From JACDAE01 sp034438015 (GTDB taxonomy: Bacteria; Chloroflexota; Ktedonobacteria; Ktedonobacterales; Ktedonobacteraceae), in the NCBI GenBank assembly GCA_034438015.1, contig DAOTTD010000319.1, positions 47,713-111,712 of the forward strand: DNA of 64,000 nt, read 5' to 3'. A program made the position numbers and the translations under genes. Numbering within the stretch: the first letter of the stretch is position 1; each line of letters opens with the position of its first letter. The notes beneath the pieces are model-generated. The model saw only the letters and a list, made by a program, of their open reading frames with translations, had not been told where the DNA came from and did no database searches. Shown here piece after piece: positions 17,137 through 25,177 of this stretch.

Positions 17137-19723
17137 ACTGTGCGATCGCTATCCTGACCTGCCTGCACCTCTCGGGGACAAATCCGTGGCACGTAATCGC
17201 TTGTTCGAAGCGGTGGCACGCCTCTTGCAGGCCCTGGCGGCACGGACACTGCTTGTCGTGTTCATCGATGATGTGCAGTGGGCGGATGCCGCCTCCCTCG
17301 ACGTGATCCATTATCTCGCACGACGTTTCGCGGAAAGCGCGACTCCTGCACTCCTGCTCCTGACGCTACGCATGGAGGAGAGAGTGCCGCCAGGGCTTGC
17401 CGAGTGGCGAACTGGGATGGAACGCAGCGTGTCGCTGACCCGCCTGCAACCTGGCCCTCTCACCATCGAAGACACCCTGCACCTGCTGCAGGCATTAGGG
17501 GGGACTGAAGGCAAAGACGGGAAACACGCGGCGAACCTGGAGCGCTTTGGGCAGTGGCTGTTTGCGGAAACGGAGGGACAACCGTTCTATCTGATGGAAC
17601 CGCTTAAGGTCTTGCTCGAGCGTGGCGTGCTCGCCTCCCGCCCGGACGACGAGGGTGGATGGAGCATTGACTTTACGGCAGCCATGGAACATGAGACCGT
17701 GATACGTGGGTTCTTCCCGCCCAGTGTGCGAGAAGTCATCTGCGCCAGGCTCGATCGACTCACGCCCAACGCCTTTGCCCTGCTGGTGGCAGGAGCCGTC
17801 CTCGGCCAGGGAATCACCTTTGAGCACCTGTGTCAGGTGGCTGATCTCGCAGAACATGATGGCCTCCCTGCCCTGGACGAGGTTCTGCACAGCCGCCTGC
17901 TGCATGAATCGGAGCGCGAGAGAGGGGAGCAATTGACTGATGGGCGCTATGTGTTCGCCCATGCGAAGATCCGTGCGGTCGTCTACGCTGAGGCGGGTGA
18001 GGCGAGGCGGTCCATCTTTCACCGCCGCGCGGTGAAAGTATTGCAAGAGGCTGCCGCACCTTCGGCGGTACTGGCCTATCATGCCCTGGGCGCGGGGCTT
18101 GCGGAACCAGCCTTTCGCTGGAGTCTCGCAGCTGGCGATGAGGCGATGTGGGTGGTAGCCGTGCGCGATGCCATCACCTTCTACGAGCAGGCACGGCATC
18201 TGATGGCTGAGCGATTGCATGAACTCGACCTCTTGACCATGCTTCCTGCCCCGGAGATCGAGCATCTCTACGTCCACCTGGGGCGGGCGTATGAACTAAA
18301 CGCTGAGTGGGAGAAGGCTCGGGTGGTCTATACATTACTGCTCGTCTATGCACAGAACACACACCAACCGGTCATGGAGAGCACTGCCCTCAACCGCCTG
18401 GCGATCCTGGCGGCGCAGCAGTCCTTCGACCTGGCGATAGCACAGACGCTGCTCGCGGCGGCATGGCGGATTGCCGAAGCGAGCGGTGACCTGGCGACGC
18501 GAATAGAGACGGAGTGGAATCTGGCACAGATGGCGCTCCATGCCTGGAAGTCGAAGCGAGCGCTGCTCCATGCCGAGCGTGCGCTGGAACAGGTACGCAT
18601 GACGGGTCGGAAAGAGCTGACCGCACGCGGCCTGTATATGCTTGGCCTGAGCTCTGCCTTCGGTGGCCTCTGGAAAGAGGTCGTAGCGTGTGCCGAGGAG
18701 GCCCATACCCTGTACGCGGCCATCGAGGATCAAACCGTTGATGCCGCAGAAGTGTCAGAACAATTGACCTATGCCGGGTTCCCACCATCCTGGCAGTTGA
18801 CGAACCGGGTGATGGAGGTATTCTGTCTGTGCCTGCTGGCATTTGGCCACGTCAATCTCGGCGAACCACAGACGGACGTGAACGTTGCGCGAGCCGCTCT
18901 CGACATCAGCCTGGAGATCAACAACATCTGGGTACAGGCGTACAGCCTCCTGAACCTGAGTCATGCCTTGCTGGAGGTGGGGGAGTATGAGGAGGCGCTC
19001 CTGGCCACGCAGAAAGGGGTAGAGATGGCGCGTACGCTGCCCAACCCGACCCTGCTCTTCTTCCTGCTCACGGTATCAGGTGCGGTGCATCAGGCGATGA
19101 TGCACCTGGAGGAGGCACGTGCGACGCTCATGGAGTCGCTGGCCCTCATCGACGCTCTCGCACTACGGTCGTATCAAGTGCTTACCACCTCCAGGCTGTG
19201 CGCGAACTGCGCCCTCGCTGGTGACTGGAAGAGCGCATATACCTATGCACGGGAGGCGGGAGCAGTCCGCAACGACATCGAGACATCGTTGCTCTTCCTC
19301 GACTTCGTCCGCTACCATGAGATAGAAGCATTGCTGCGGGGTGGCGAGAGGGAGTGGGCCAGGGAGGATATAGAGCGCCTGGGTGCATCTCTGAGTACCA
19401 ATCGGCGGCATCGCCTCCCCTATCTACGGGCACGAGCGACCCAGGCACAGTGGGATGGCGAGACGAGGCAAGCTCTTGCGTCTTTGCAAGAGGCGGCGAA
19501 CCTGGCCAATGAGATCGGACTCCCAGGGGAGCTGTGGCAGGTCCAGGCGGCGCTGGGGGAGTTGTACGCTTCCTGTGGGGAGAGGGAACAGGCAGAACAA
19601 GCGTTTGCCCAGGCGCTTGCGATGGTGCAGGCGCTTGCAGAGAAGATAGGGGATGAGGCTCTGCGCACGAACTTCCTCGCTAAACCTGCGGTTCGGCGCG
19701 TGTTGGAACGAGCACCAGCATAA
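17075..19723 (+). CDS. BTAD-AAA regulator, C-terminal part (AAA Walker B and TPR repeats)
   Basis: This is the continuation of the same protein in the neighbouring frame. It carries the Walker B segment LLVVFIDDVQWADAASLDV, the rest of the AAA_16-type ATPase, and a long helical TPR-like region up to residue ~880 that ends EQAEQAFAQALAMVQALAEK. Together the halves make a ~1,240-residue regulator of the AfsR/MalT-like kind, in which ATP and a ligand sensed by the TPR part control DNA binding. The ATG at 17075 lies inside the C-run region, so separate translation is possible but the domains would be split. Removing one C restores a single frame, so either a real mutation or a sequencing error is possible. 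Confidence 0.75.
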   Translation: MPPDDLLSDRWLAELSRLLPELCDRYPDLPAPLGDKSVARNRLFEAVARLLQALAARTLLVVFIDDVQWADAASLDVIHYLARRFAESATPALLLLTLRMEERVPPGLAEWRTGMERSVSLTRLQPGPLTIEDTLHLLQALGGTEGKDGKHAANLERFGQWLFAETEGQPFYLMEPLKVLLERGVLASRPDDEGGWSIDFTAAMEHETVIRGFFPPSVREVICARLDRLTPNAFALLVAGAVLGQGITFEHLCQVADLAEHDGLPALDEVLHSRLLHESERERGEQLTDGRYVFAHAKIRAVVYAEAGEARRSIFHRRAVKVLQEAAAPSAVLAYHALGAGLAEPAFRWSLAAGDEAMWVVAVRDAITFYEQARHLMAERLHELDLLTMLPAPEIEHLYVHLGRAYELNAEWEKARVVYTLLLVYAQNTHQPVMESTALNRLAILAAQQSFDLAIAQTLLAAAWRIAEASGDLATRIETEWNLAQMALHAWKSKRALLHAERALEQVRMTGRKELTARGLYMLGLSSAFGGLWKEVVACAEEAHTLYAAIEDQTVDAAEVSEQLTYAGFPPSWQLTNRVMEVFCLCLLAFGHVNLGEPQTDVNVARAALDISLEINNIWVQAYSLLNLSHALLEVGEYEEALLATQKGVEMARTLPNPTLLFFLLTVSGAVHQAMMHLEEARATLMESLALIDALALRSYQVLTTSRLCANCALAGDWKSAYTYAREAGAVRNDIETSLLFLDFVRYHEIEALLRGGEREWAREDIERLGASLSTNRRHRLPYLRARATQAQWDGETRQALASLQEAANLANEIGLPGELWQVQAALGELYASCGEREQAEQAFAQALAMVQALAEKIGDEALRTNFLAKPAVRRVLERAPA

Positions 19724-19882
19724 CGTTCACCCCGTTTAGGAGCCCTGGTGTTCCTGACAGAGACTCGGTGCACGCGCAGTCCTCCAGTTCTGTGTCGAGG
19801 ATGGGTATCCTCTATTGCTTGATCTTTCGCACACCTTTCATGGTCATCCATCCCCACAAGGTAGAAACACAGCTAGCTTTAT

Positions 19883-19911
19883 GAACATTCTTTTAACGCT
19901 TTTTGTAACAC
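19883..19911 (-). promoter_or_regulatory. GCGTTA-type direct repeats, site C
   Basis: Read on the minus strand: GTGTTA (19911-19906), GCGTTA (19899-19894) and a weak ATGTTC (19888-19883), spaced 12 then 11 bases. This is the same layout as sites A and E, about 120 bases before the ECF sigma gene. Confidence 0.45.
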
Positions 19912-20033
19912 TACCTGGTTACTATTAAGATGAGGTGGTACAAGTTATCTCACTGATCGCGCAGAAGAACCGTAATGCAGAGAACAAAAAGCTCATGACC
20001 ATCGAATGAGAGGTCAGTAGGAACGAGGCTCTG

Positions 20034-20672
20034 ATGCAATTGTCTCACCCCCTGGAAATAGCTCTTCCAGGCGTCGTCTCTGAGCCTTCCGAGCAGGACG
20101 ACGCTCAACTCGTGAGAGCCAGCCAGCGTGGGGACCAGGATGCCTTTGCCCTCCTCATGCAAAGACATCAGCGCCGCGTCTTCACTATGGTGTTGTGCAT
20201 GCTGCATGACTACGAAGAGGCGAACGAGATTACCCAGGAGGCTTTTTTCGCTGTATGGCAGGGGCTGCCATCGTTCCGCGGCGAGGCGCTTTTTTCGACC
20301 TGGCTCTATCGCATCGCCTACCATTGTTGTGTGCGACAGCTTGAACGGCGCAAGCGGGAGAGAACGCTGCAAGTGGTCATGCAGGCGGAACAGATCCTGG
20401 AAGGGGTGAACAAGGAGAAACTGGCAGAAGAGATCATAGAGCTACGCGACTGGCAGACAGCGGTGCGCGAGCAACTGGAGAAACTCCCGACTAGATATCG
20501 CCTTGTGTTGATCCTGCGCCACTTTCAGGAGATGACGTATGAAGAGATGGCCGACGTTCTCGCCATGCCCGTTGGTACGATCAAGACCCATCTCTTTCGG
20601 GCCAGGAATCTCCTGAAGAAACGCTTGCTAGCACAGCACATTTGCGGCCCAGAGTCACGGGCGCTGTCGTGA
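20034..20672 (+). CDS. ECF-type RNA polymerase sigma factor
   Basis: This 212-residue sigma-70 family protein has region 2 from DAFALLMQRHQRRVFTMVL to GEALFSTWLYRIAYH and region 4 with LPTRYRLVLILRHFQEMTYE and GTIKTHLFRARNLLKKRL. It would direct RNA polymerase to a small stress or envelope regulon. No anti-sigma gene follows; the next gene is a permease, so control may come through transcription. GCGTTA-type repeats lie about 120 bases upstream. Confidence 0.85.
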   Translation: MQLSHPLEIALPGVVSEPSEQDDAQLVRASQRGDQDAFALLMQRHQRRVFTMVLCMLHDYEEANEITQEAFFAVWQGLPSFRGEALFSTWLYRIAYHCCVRQLERRKRERTLQVVMQAEQILEGVNKEKLAEEIIELRDWQTAVREQLEKLPTRYRLVLILRHFQEMTYEEMADVLAMPVGTIKTHLFRARNLLKKRLLAQHICGPESRALS

Positions 20673-20744
20673 AGGACCCGACGGCTCAACCCGGTAGCTT
20701 CGACACGGTACGGTCTCTTCCACTGCTGAACCGGGAAGCTCATT

Positions 20745-20761
20745 TAACGCTTTTATAACGC
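20745..20761 (-). promoter_or_regulatory. GCGTTA direct repeats, site D
   Basis: Two exact copies of the motif on the minus strand (TAACGC on the plus strand at 20745 and 20756), spaced 11 bases, 33 bases before the permease ATG. This is close to where -35/-10 elements would be expected. Confidence 0.45.
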
Positions 20762-20793
20762 TCTGTGGATATCCTTAAACGAGAAGGAGCTAC

Positions 20794-22227
20794 ATGAAGC
20801 AGGAAGCAGCACCGCAAGAAGTATCGCTTCACCTACGAGGGAAAGAACCGCGTCATGCGGGGAGTCGGCTTGGCCCTCTCCTCTGCTGGGCAGTCGTGTT
20901 TGCCGACGTTGGTACCTCGATTTACTATGTTCCAGGCATCTTGTATGGAAATGTCGGGAACCTGGCGGGCTTCTTTGTGATGCTGACGATGTCTGTCTTC
21001 GTGCTCCTCACGCTGAAGTATGCAGAGGTCACTCATCGCTTCCCCCAGGGAGGTGGCGTGGTCACGGTGGCGGCCCAGGCCATCAATCACTGGATGGGAG
21101 CCCTCGGTGGTATGTTCATTCTGGTCGATTATTTCCTCACTGCTGCGATCAGTTGCCTTTCGGGTATGCTGTATCTGAGCGTGGTTGTACCTGTCTTCGC
21201 CCCTTCTACACTAGAGCTGTCTATCGGCGTTCTGCTTCTGCTTGGGCTCCTCAATTGGTTCGGAGTGAGCGAGAGTGCGAAAGTAAGCCTGGGAGGGGCT
21301 CTGATCGCATTTCTGAGCGATATCGCTCTTCTCGTCACGGTTTTTCTGCATCTCTCTTTTTCGCAGTTTCTCGCACTGTTCCCGCACATGTTTGCACAGC
21401 AGAAATTGACGCTCCCTTCTCTTCTGGTCGGCTTCGCTGGTTCATTTCTTGCTTTCTCCGGTCTAGAGAGTATTTCGCAGTTATCGCCGGTCATGAAGAC
21501 TCCTCGCAAGAAGGTCGCTGGCATTGCCTTGTTGCTTGTGGTGCTCACTATCGGCCTGACCAGTCCGCTACTGACTCTGTTCGCGACGCTCTTGCTCCCC
21601 CCGCAGGTGGTGGGAGATCGAATACTCTCTGGGCAGCTCATCTCACTGCTTGGAGGACACTGGGGCAATATCGCCTTGCAGATCGAGGTGGCGATCAGCG
21701 CCAGTGCGCTGCTGATCTTTGCCGGGAACACGGCCATTATTGGTTCCTATCATGTCTTCCTGGCACTCTCACGGATGGAGTTCTTCCCGAAGTTTATCCA
21801 GCAACGCAATACGCTGCGGGGAACACCGCATTTCTCTATTCTCCTTGCCATTGCTATACCCATCTGTGTGCTCATCGTGGTACATGGCGCTATTACAGTT
21901 CTTGGAGATCTGTACGCCTTCGGGCTATTGGGAGCCTTTACGCTCACATGCGTGGGCCTGGATATTGTGCGTCGCCGTGAGCGCAAGGCGGCACATGCCG
22001 AGCGTACTTCCTCTCAGTCTCTGACCAGAGGTCTCCCTGAGAGTGACGATGCAGCTACTGCGCACGAAGTATTGCAGGGCACAACGACAACGGTACAGGC
22101 GTCTGCCGTCTCCTATGAGGGGACAGATGTACTCGGGTACCAGCAGACGGACCCGCTCCTTCTCCTTACACAGGGAGGATGGTGCTCGATCTCTGGCATA
22201 CCTGCAAATTTTATCTCGGGTTGCTGA
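20794..22227 (+). CDS. APC-family permease, main part (gene frameshifted at the 3' side)
   Basis: This amino acid/polyamine-type permease has an N-terminal helix with ADVGTSIYYVPGILYG, the GTS-like substrate loop of the APC fold, and about ten membrane segments to LGDLYAFGLLGAFTLTCVGL. The frame then runs through a hydrophilic linker and stops at 22227. The last two membrane helices are found in a different frame downstream, so this is a broken version of a longer protein. GAGAAGGAG lies 4 bases before the ATG. The substrate is unknown; several relatives carry a universal-stress-like tail, as seems to be the case here. Confidence 0.75.
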   Translation: MKQEAAPQEVSLHLRGKEPRHAGSRLGPLLCWAVVFADVGTSIYYVPGILYGNVGNLAGFFVMLTMSVFVLLTLKYAEVTHRFPQGGGVVTVAAQAINHWMGALGGMFILVDYFLTAAISCLSGMLYLSVVVPVFAPSTLELSIGVLLLLGLLNWFGVSESAKVSLGGALIAFLSDIALLVTVFLHLSFSQFLALFPHMFAQQKLTLPSLLVGFAGSFLAFSGLESISQLSPVMKTPRKKVAGIALLLVVLTIGLTSPLLTLFATLLLPPQVVGDRILSGQLISLLGGHWGNIALQIEVAISASALLIFAGNTAIIGSYHVFLALSRMEFFPKFIQQRNTLRGTPHFSILLAIAIPICVLIVVHGAITVLGDLYAFGLLGAFTLTCVGLDIVRRRERKAAHAERTSSQSLTRGLPESDDAATAHEVLQGTTTTVQASAVSYEGTDVLGYQQTDPLLLLTQGGWCSISGIPANFISGC

Positions 22228-22813
22228 CAACGGCCCTGGTGGTCCTGGCATGGACGACGAATGTCGTCGCAAAGCCGCTGGCAACGCTCTTTGGTGGCTC
22301 TGTGACCCTGCTTGGGATGGGATAGCTTTCTTCACCTATGCACGCAATAAGCAGCAGGGGCACGTACCGGTGCCGATCACCCATGTTGAAGAACATCTCC
22401 CCGGGTCTATCCTGGCTGTGTTGATGCCCGATACGACACACAACGAAGCGGTCATACGCTCCGCCATTCAGAACGCGCAGGGGAAGCCAGTGACGTTTTT
22501 GTACCTTGGCCACGCGACACCCTACCGGGCACCGCGTCTGTTTGAATACCATGACCCGTACTACGACGATCAACAGGCCAGAAGGACGTTTGGCAACGCC
22601 GAACACCTGGCACAGAAGGCGAAGATTGCTCGCCGCTATGTGTATAGGCTGCAAGGGCCTCAGGCTCTTGAGCGCATATGGCTGGTCATCCATCCACGTG
22701 ATATCGTCATCTCGCCTGAAAATACTTCACTCTTTGGAGAGATCAACCCGGATCGCATCCGTTATGAGGTGACAGCAGAGGGCAGTGTTGCTCACTTCCT
22801 GAAAAGCTGGTGA
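22179..22813 (+). pseudogene. 3' part of the APC permease gene, in two further frames
   Basis: From 22179 one frame reads RMVLDLWHTCKFYLGLLTTA and VVLAWTTNVVAKPLATLFGG, two membrane helices, and stops at 22323-22325. The other frame picks up at once with GIAFFTYARNKQQGHVPVPI and a soluble domain to FLKSW. That domain (LAVLMPDTTHNEAVIRSAI) looks like a universal-stress-type fold. One shift lies between about 22,130 and 22,180 and a second at about 22,320, where one extra A would join the frames. Confidence 0.65.
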
Positions 22814-22822
22814 GACAGAAGA

Positions 22823-23296
22823 TTATATCATGACGGCATATGTCGCGCTCCCCTTGCGTGACGCGATGGCTTTTTGAACGAGGTCGTTGAAGTGTGGGTC
22901 CTGCTCTCCTGGGGGCGTCCTGCGGTAGGTTCGTACGCGTCCTCGGTTGTTTTGACGGACATCCTCATGCGAGGAGCGCTGTGTGTCATCGGTCGGCATA
23001 ATCATAAAATGCCAGCTCTGCTCACCTTTCTTTGTGGGCAGGTATCCTGCAACAAGCATTGCGCCCTTAAATTGGGCATTCGAGACATAGCATTTCGTTT
23101 CACGCGCATACTCGTGCTTGAGGCCATAGCTACTCTGATGGTCGTCAGCCTTTGTCGCAGGCCGGATGGCATGCTCTATCCAGTACTGAAGAGCCTCTTT
23201 TTCTGCTTGAGAAAGCGTGTCATACGCGCGAGGATGGTCTTTCTGTCTCGTGTTATCTAGTTCCGAGCATACCTGTTCATAATCTGTTCTGCTCAT
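22823..23296 (-). CDS. conserved phage-type hypothetical protein
   Basis: This is a 157-residue soluble protein. The block LSQAEKEALQYWIEHAIRP, then SYGLKHEYA, YVSNAQFKGAMLVAGY and WHFMIM, is a pattern I associate with a small protein common in phages and integrative elements of Gram-positive bacteria and their relatives. Its function is unknown. I chose the ATG at 23296 because GGAG lies 6 bases upstream; the frame extends further without a binding site. It lies convergently against the permease remnant and may mark a past mobile element. Confidence 0.55.
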   Translation of the reverse strand: MSRTDYEQVCSELDNTRQKDHPRAYDTLSQAEKEALQYWIEHAIRPATKADDHQSSYGLKHEYARETKCYVSNAQFKGAMLVAGYLPTKKGEQSWHFMIMPTDDTQRSSHEDVRQNNRGRVRTYRRTPPGEQDPHFNDLVQKAIASRKGSATYAVMI

Positions 23297-23565
23297 GTCA
23301 CTCTCCGCTTCGGATTTTATTCTACCTCTTATTTGACACGGTATCCCTGCTCGTCCATGCGAGGCCCGATCGTCTCTGTATTGACAGTGAGCGCTCGCTC
23401 TTTCAAGAATCGCGAAACGATCTTGCATGATTTGTTCCCCATTTTGAAGAAGAAAATAAACTCATCAACAATTAAGTTGACAATACCGATGAGTTCAGCG
23501 CCCGGAGCGAGGTGAACGGGTCCGATGGAATACTCTATATAAGCTACTTTTATGATACCCTCGTA

Positions 23566-23594
23566 GCGTTAAGAAAAGCGTTAATAGAACGTTA
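23566..23594 (+). promoter_or_regulatory. GCGTTA direct repeats, site E (spacing 12 and 11)
   Basis: GCGTTA at 23566, GCGTTA at 23578 and ACGTTA at 23589. The layout is identical to site A at 15160. It lies 48 bases before the chimeric gene at 23642. Confidence 0.55.
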
Positions 23595-23641
23595 AATATT
23601 GGTCGGTACATGCGACAGACGCTCTCATTTTCCCGCGTCCG

Positions 23642-24352
23642 ATGACTATCATCAGTTGGTCACTACGTGATTCTTCGGGTCCCGTTGACATTCCAATCTC
23701 CTCACTTGACAACGCGCGCCTTATCGCAGAGTATCAGAGCCTCACGCCCGATGACCGGATCTGGTGCTATCTGCCCCTCTTCTTTAGCGCGGGCATCTGC
23801 AACATCCTGTTCGGCACGTTCTCAAGCGGCGCGACCCTTGTACTGCAAGAGACGTTCGATCCTGGCGAGGCGTTGCGACTGATCCACGATGAACGCTGTA
23901 CTGTCTATCATGGCTTCGCAAACGCCTTTAAGAGACCAGGTATCACGTACGAGTTGGAACGAGGAGAGGCTGTGCTGCGACTTCCCATCTCGGCTTCCGA
24001 GCGACTGCGACAGATGATAGTCAATATGGTGGAAAACATAGCGACGAATCGACCGCACATTACCGTGTTTTTTGAGGAGCGTCGCCGCCTATCCTCAAAG
24101 AAGTTTTCCCTTGTGAAAGAGAAACGGGATCGCTACGAGCAACTCTTCCGACAGGTGGTTGTAGAAGGTATCCAGACGGGAGAGTTTTGCGCCGATAGTG
24201 ATCCGCGTATCATCGCGTTCGCTATCTTAGGTATGTGTAACTGGACCTATCAATGGCTACAGTCGGGCAAGGGGTTCAGTGCGAGAGAGATTGGAAATAT
24301 GTTCTGTGATCTCCTCTTCCAGGGATTGCTCACCTCTCAAAATAGTGATTGA
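23642..24352 (+). pseudogene. chimera: AMP-binding ligase fragment fused to a TetR ligand-binding domain
   Basis: Residues ~20-95 match the middle of an acyl-CoA ligase: SLTPDDRIWCYLPLFFSAG, GATLVLQETFDPGEALRL and CTVYHGFAN. The P-loop before it and the C-terminal domain are absent. From about residue 110 the frame is the C-terminal domain of a TetR regulator (SASERLRQMIVNMVENIA, VFFEERRRLS, LFRQVVVEGIQTGEF, AILGMCNWTYQWL), without its DNA-binding helices. Neither half can do its normal job. The frame is intact, so it may be a recent deletion fusion. Site E repeats lie upstream. Confidence 0.65.
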
Positions 24353-24407
24353 AGATCGAGGCTCATACTAATGGCGATGTACTTTTTAGATATTCCTGTT
24401 AGGGAGG

Positions 24408-25139
24408 CTACTTTTCTGAGCTTCTATGCAACATCATCTCAAGAACACTCACCGGAACTACTTGACTACCATCAGCCGCAGGGCTTATATCAACCCAATC
24501 GCCTAAAATATTTGAGAGGCTGGCAACAGGACCAGCACACCCAAATACACTTGAACCACGAAATGACGTGCCCTTGAGAACTGCTCCCGTGAAACTTGCT
24601 TGTGGGAGGTTGCAGTGAAGAAATTTTGTGTTTACTAAAACCGCGTTATGCCATTGGCTTTTGTTCATTATGCAGTGAACAAATTCAGCACTTGTCGCGT
24701 CAACGTTACTCAAGTTTATTTGAGATAAAATGACATCATGCCATAGGCACTTAATAAGAGTTGCATTTGTAAGTAAAGCACCTTCCATACGAACAGCACG
24801 CATAAAGCTGGCACTCAAATTGGCATCTTGAAGGTCAGCACCACTTAAATCAGTATCCTCAACTGTGATGCCTGCCATACCGGCCCTGGTTAATGAAGCA
24901 CCACGCACATCTACATCCATGAATGCAGCTAGAGCGAGGTCGGTATTCGACAAGTTCGCATTTCTGAGATCCACATGCTTGAACTCAGCTTTTACTAGCT
25001 GTCTATTACTCAAATCTGCACCTTGCAAATCTACATTTTCACATAGTAATTGTTTGCCTTGTCGTTGTTTTGTTTGGTACCACTGCTCGTGAGCAAGCAA
25101 CAGACTGTTGAGTATATTTTTATCAAGCTGTTGTTTCAT
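24408..25139 (-). CDS. pentapeptide-repeat protein, last gene of the eCIS operon
   Basis: This 243-residue protein has repeats of the A(D/N)LxX kind over about residues 36-205 (GADLSN, RNANLSNTDL, SGADLQDANLSASF). They would fold as a right-handed quadrilateral helix, which in known members can mimic DNA. The C-terminal ~35 residues are not repetitive. It starts 38 bases after the DUF4157 nuclease-type toxin and ends the run of minus-strand genes. It could be an immunity or chaperone partner for that toxin, an effector, or a separate protein. The family is clear; the role is a guess. Confidence 0.75.
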   Translation of the reverse strand: MKQQLDKNILNSLLLAHEQWYQTKQRQGKQLLCENVDLQGADLSNRQLVKAEFKHVDLRNANLSNTDLALAAFMDVDVRGASLTRAGMAGITVEDTDLSGADLQDANLSASFMRAVRMEGALLTNATLIKCLWHDVILSQINLSNVDATSAEFVHCIMNKSQWHNAVLVNTKFLHCNLPQASFTGAVLKGTSFRGSSVFGCAGPVASLSNILGDWVDISPAADGSQVVPVSVLEMMLHRSSEK

Positions 25140-25177
25140 ATTATGGGCTTCTCTCTATACCGGAGTGAGCATTACAC

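Noticed and set aside
17495..18277. 260-codon minus-strand frame inside the BTAD regulator
   Set aside because: Antisense shadow of a GC-rich coding region; the plus-strand product has clear AAA/TPR sequence.
21153..21980. 275-codon frame inside the permease
   Set aside because: Overlaps the membrane domain in another frame and has no hydrophobic pattern or family match.
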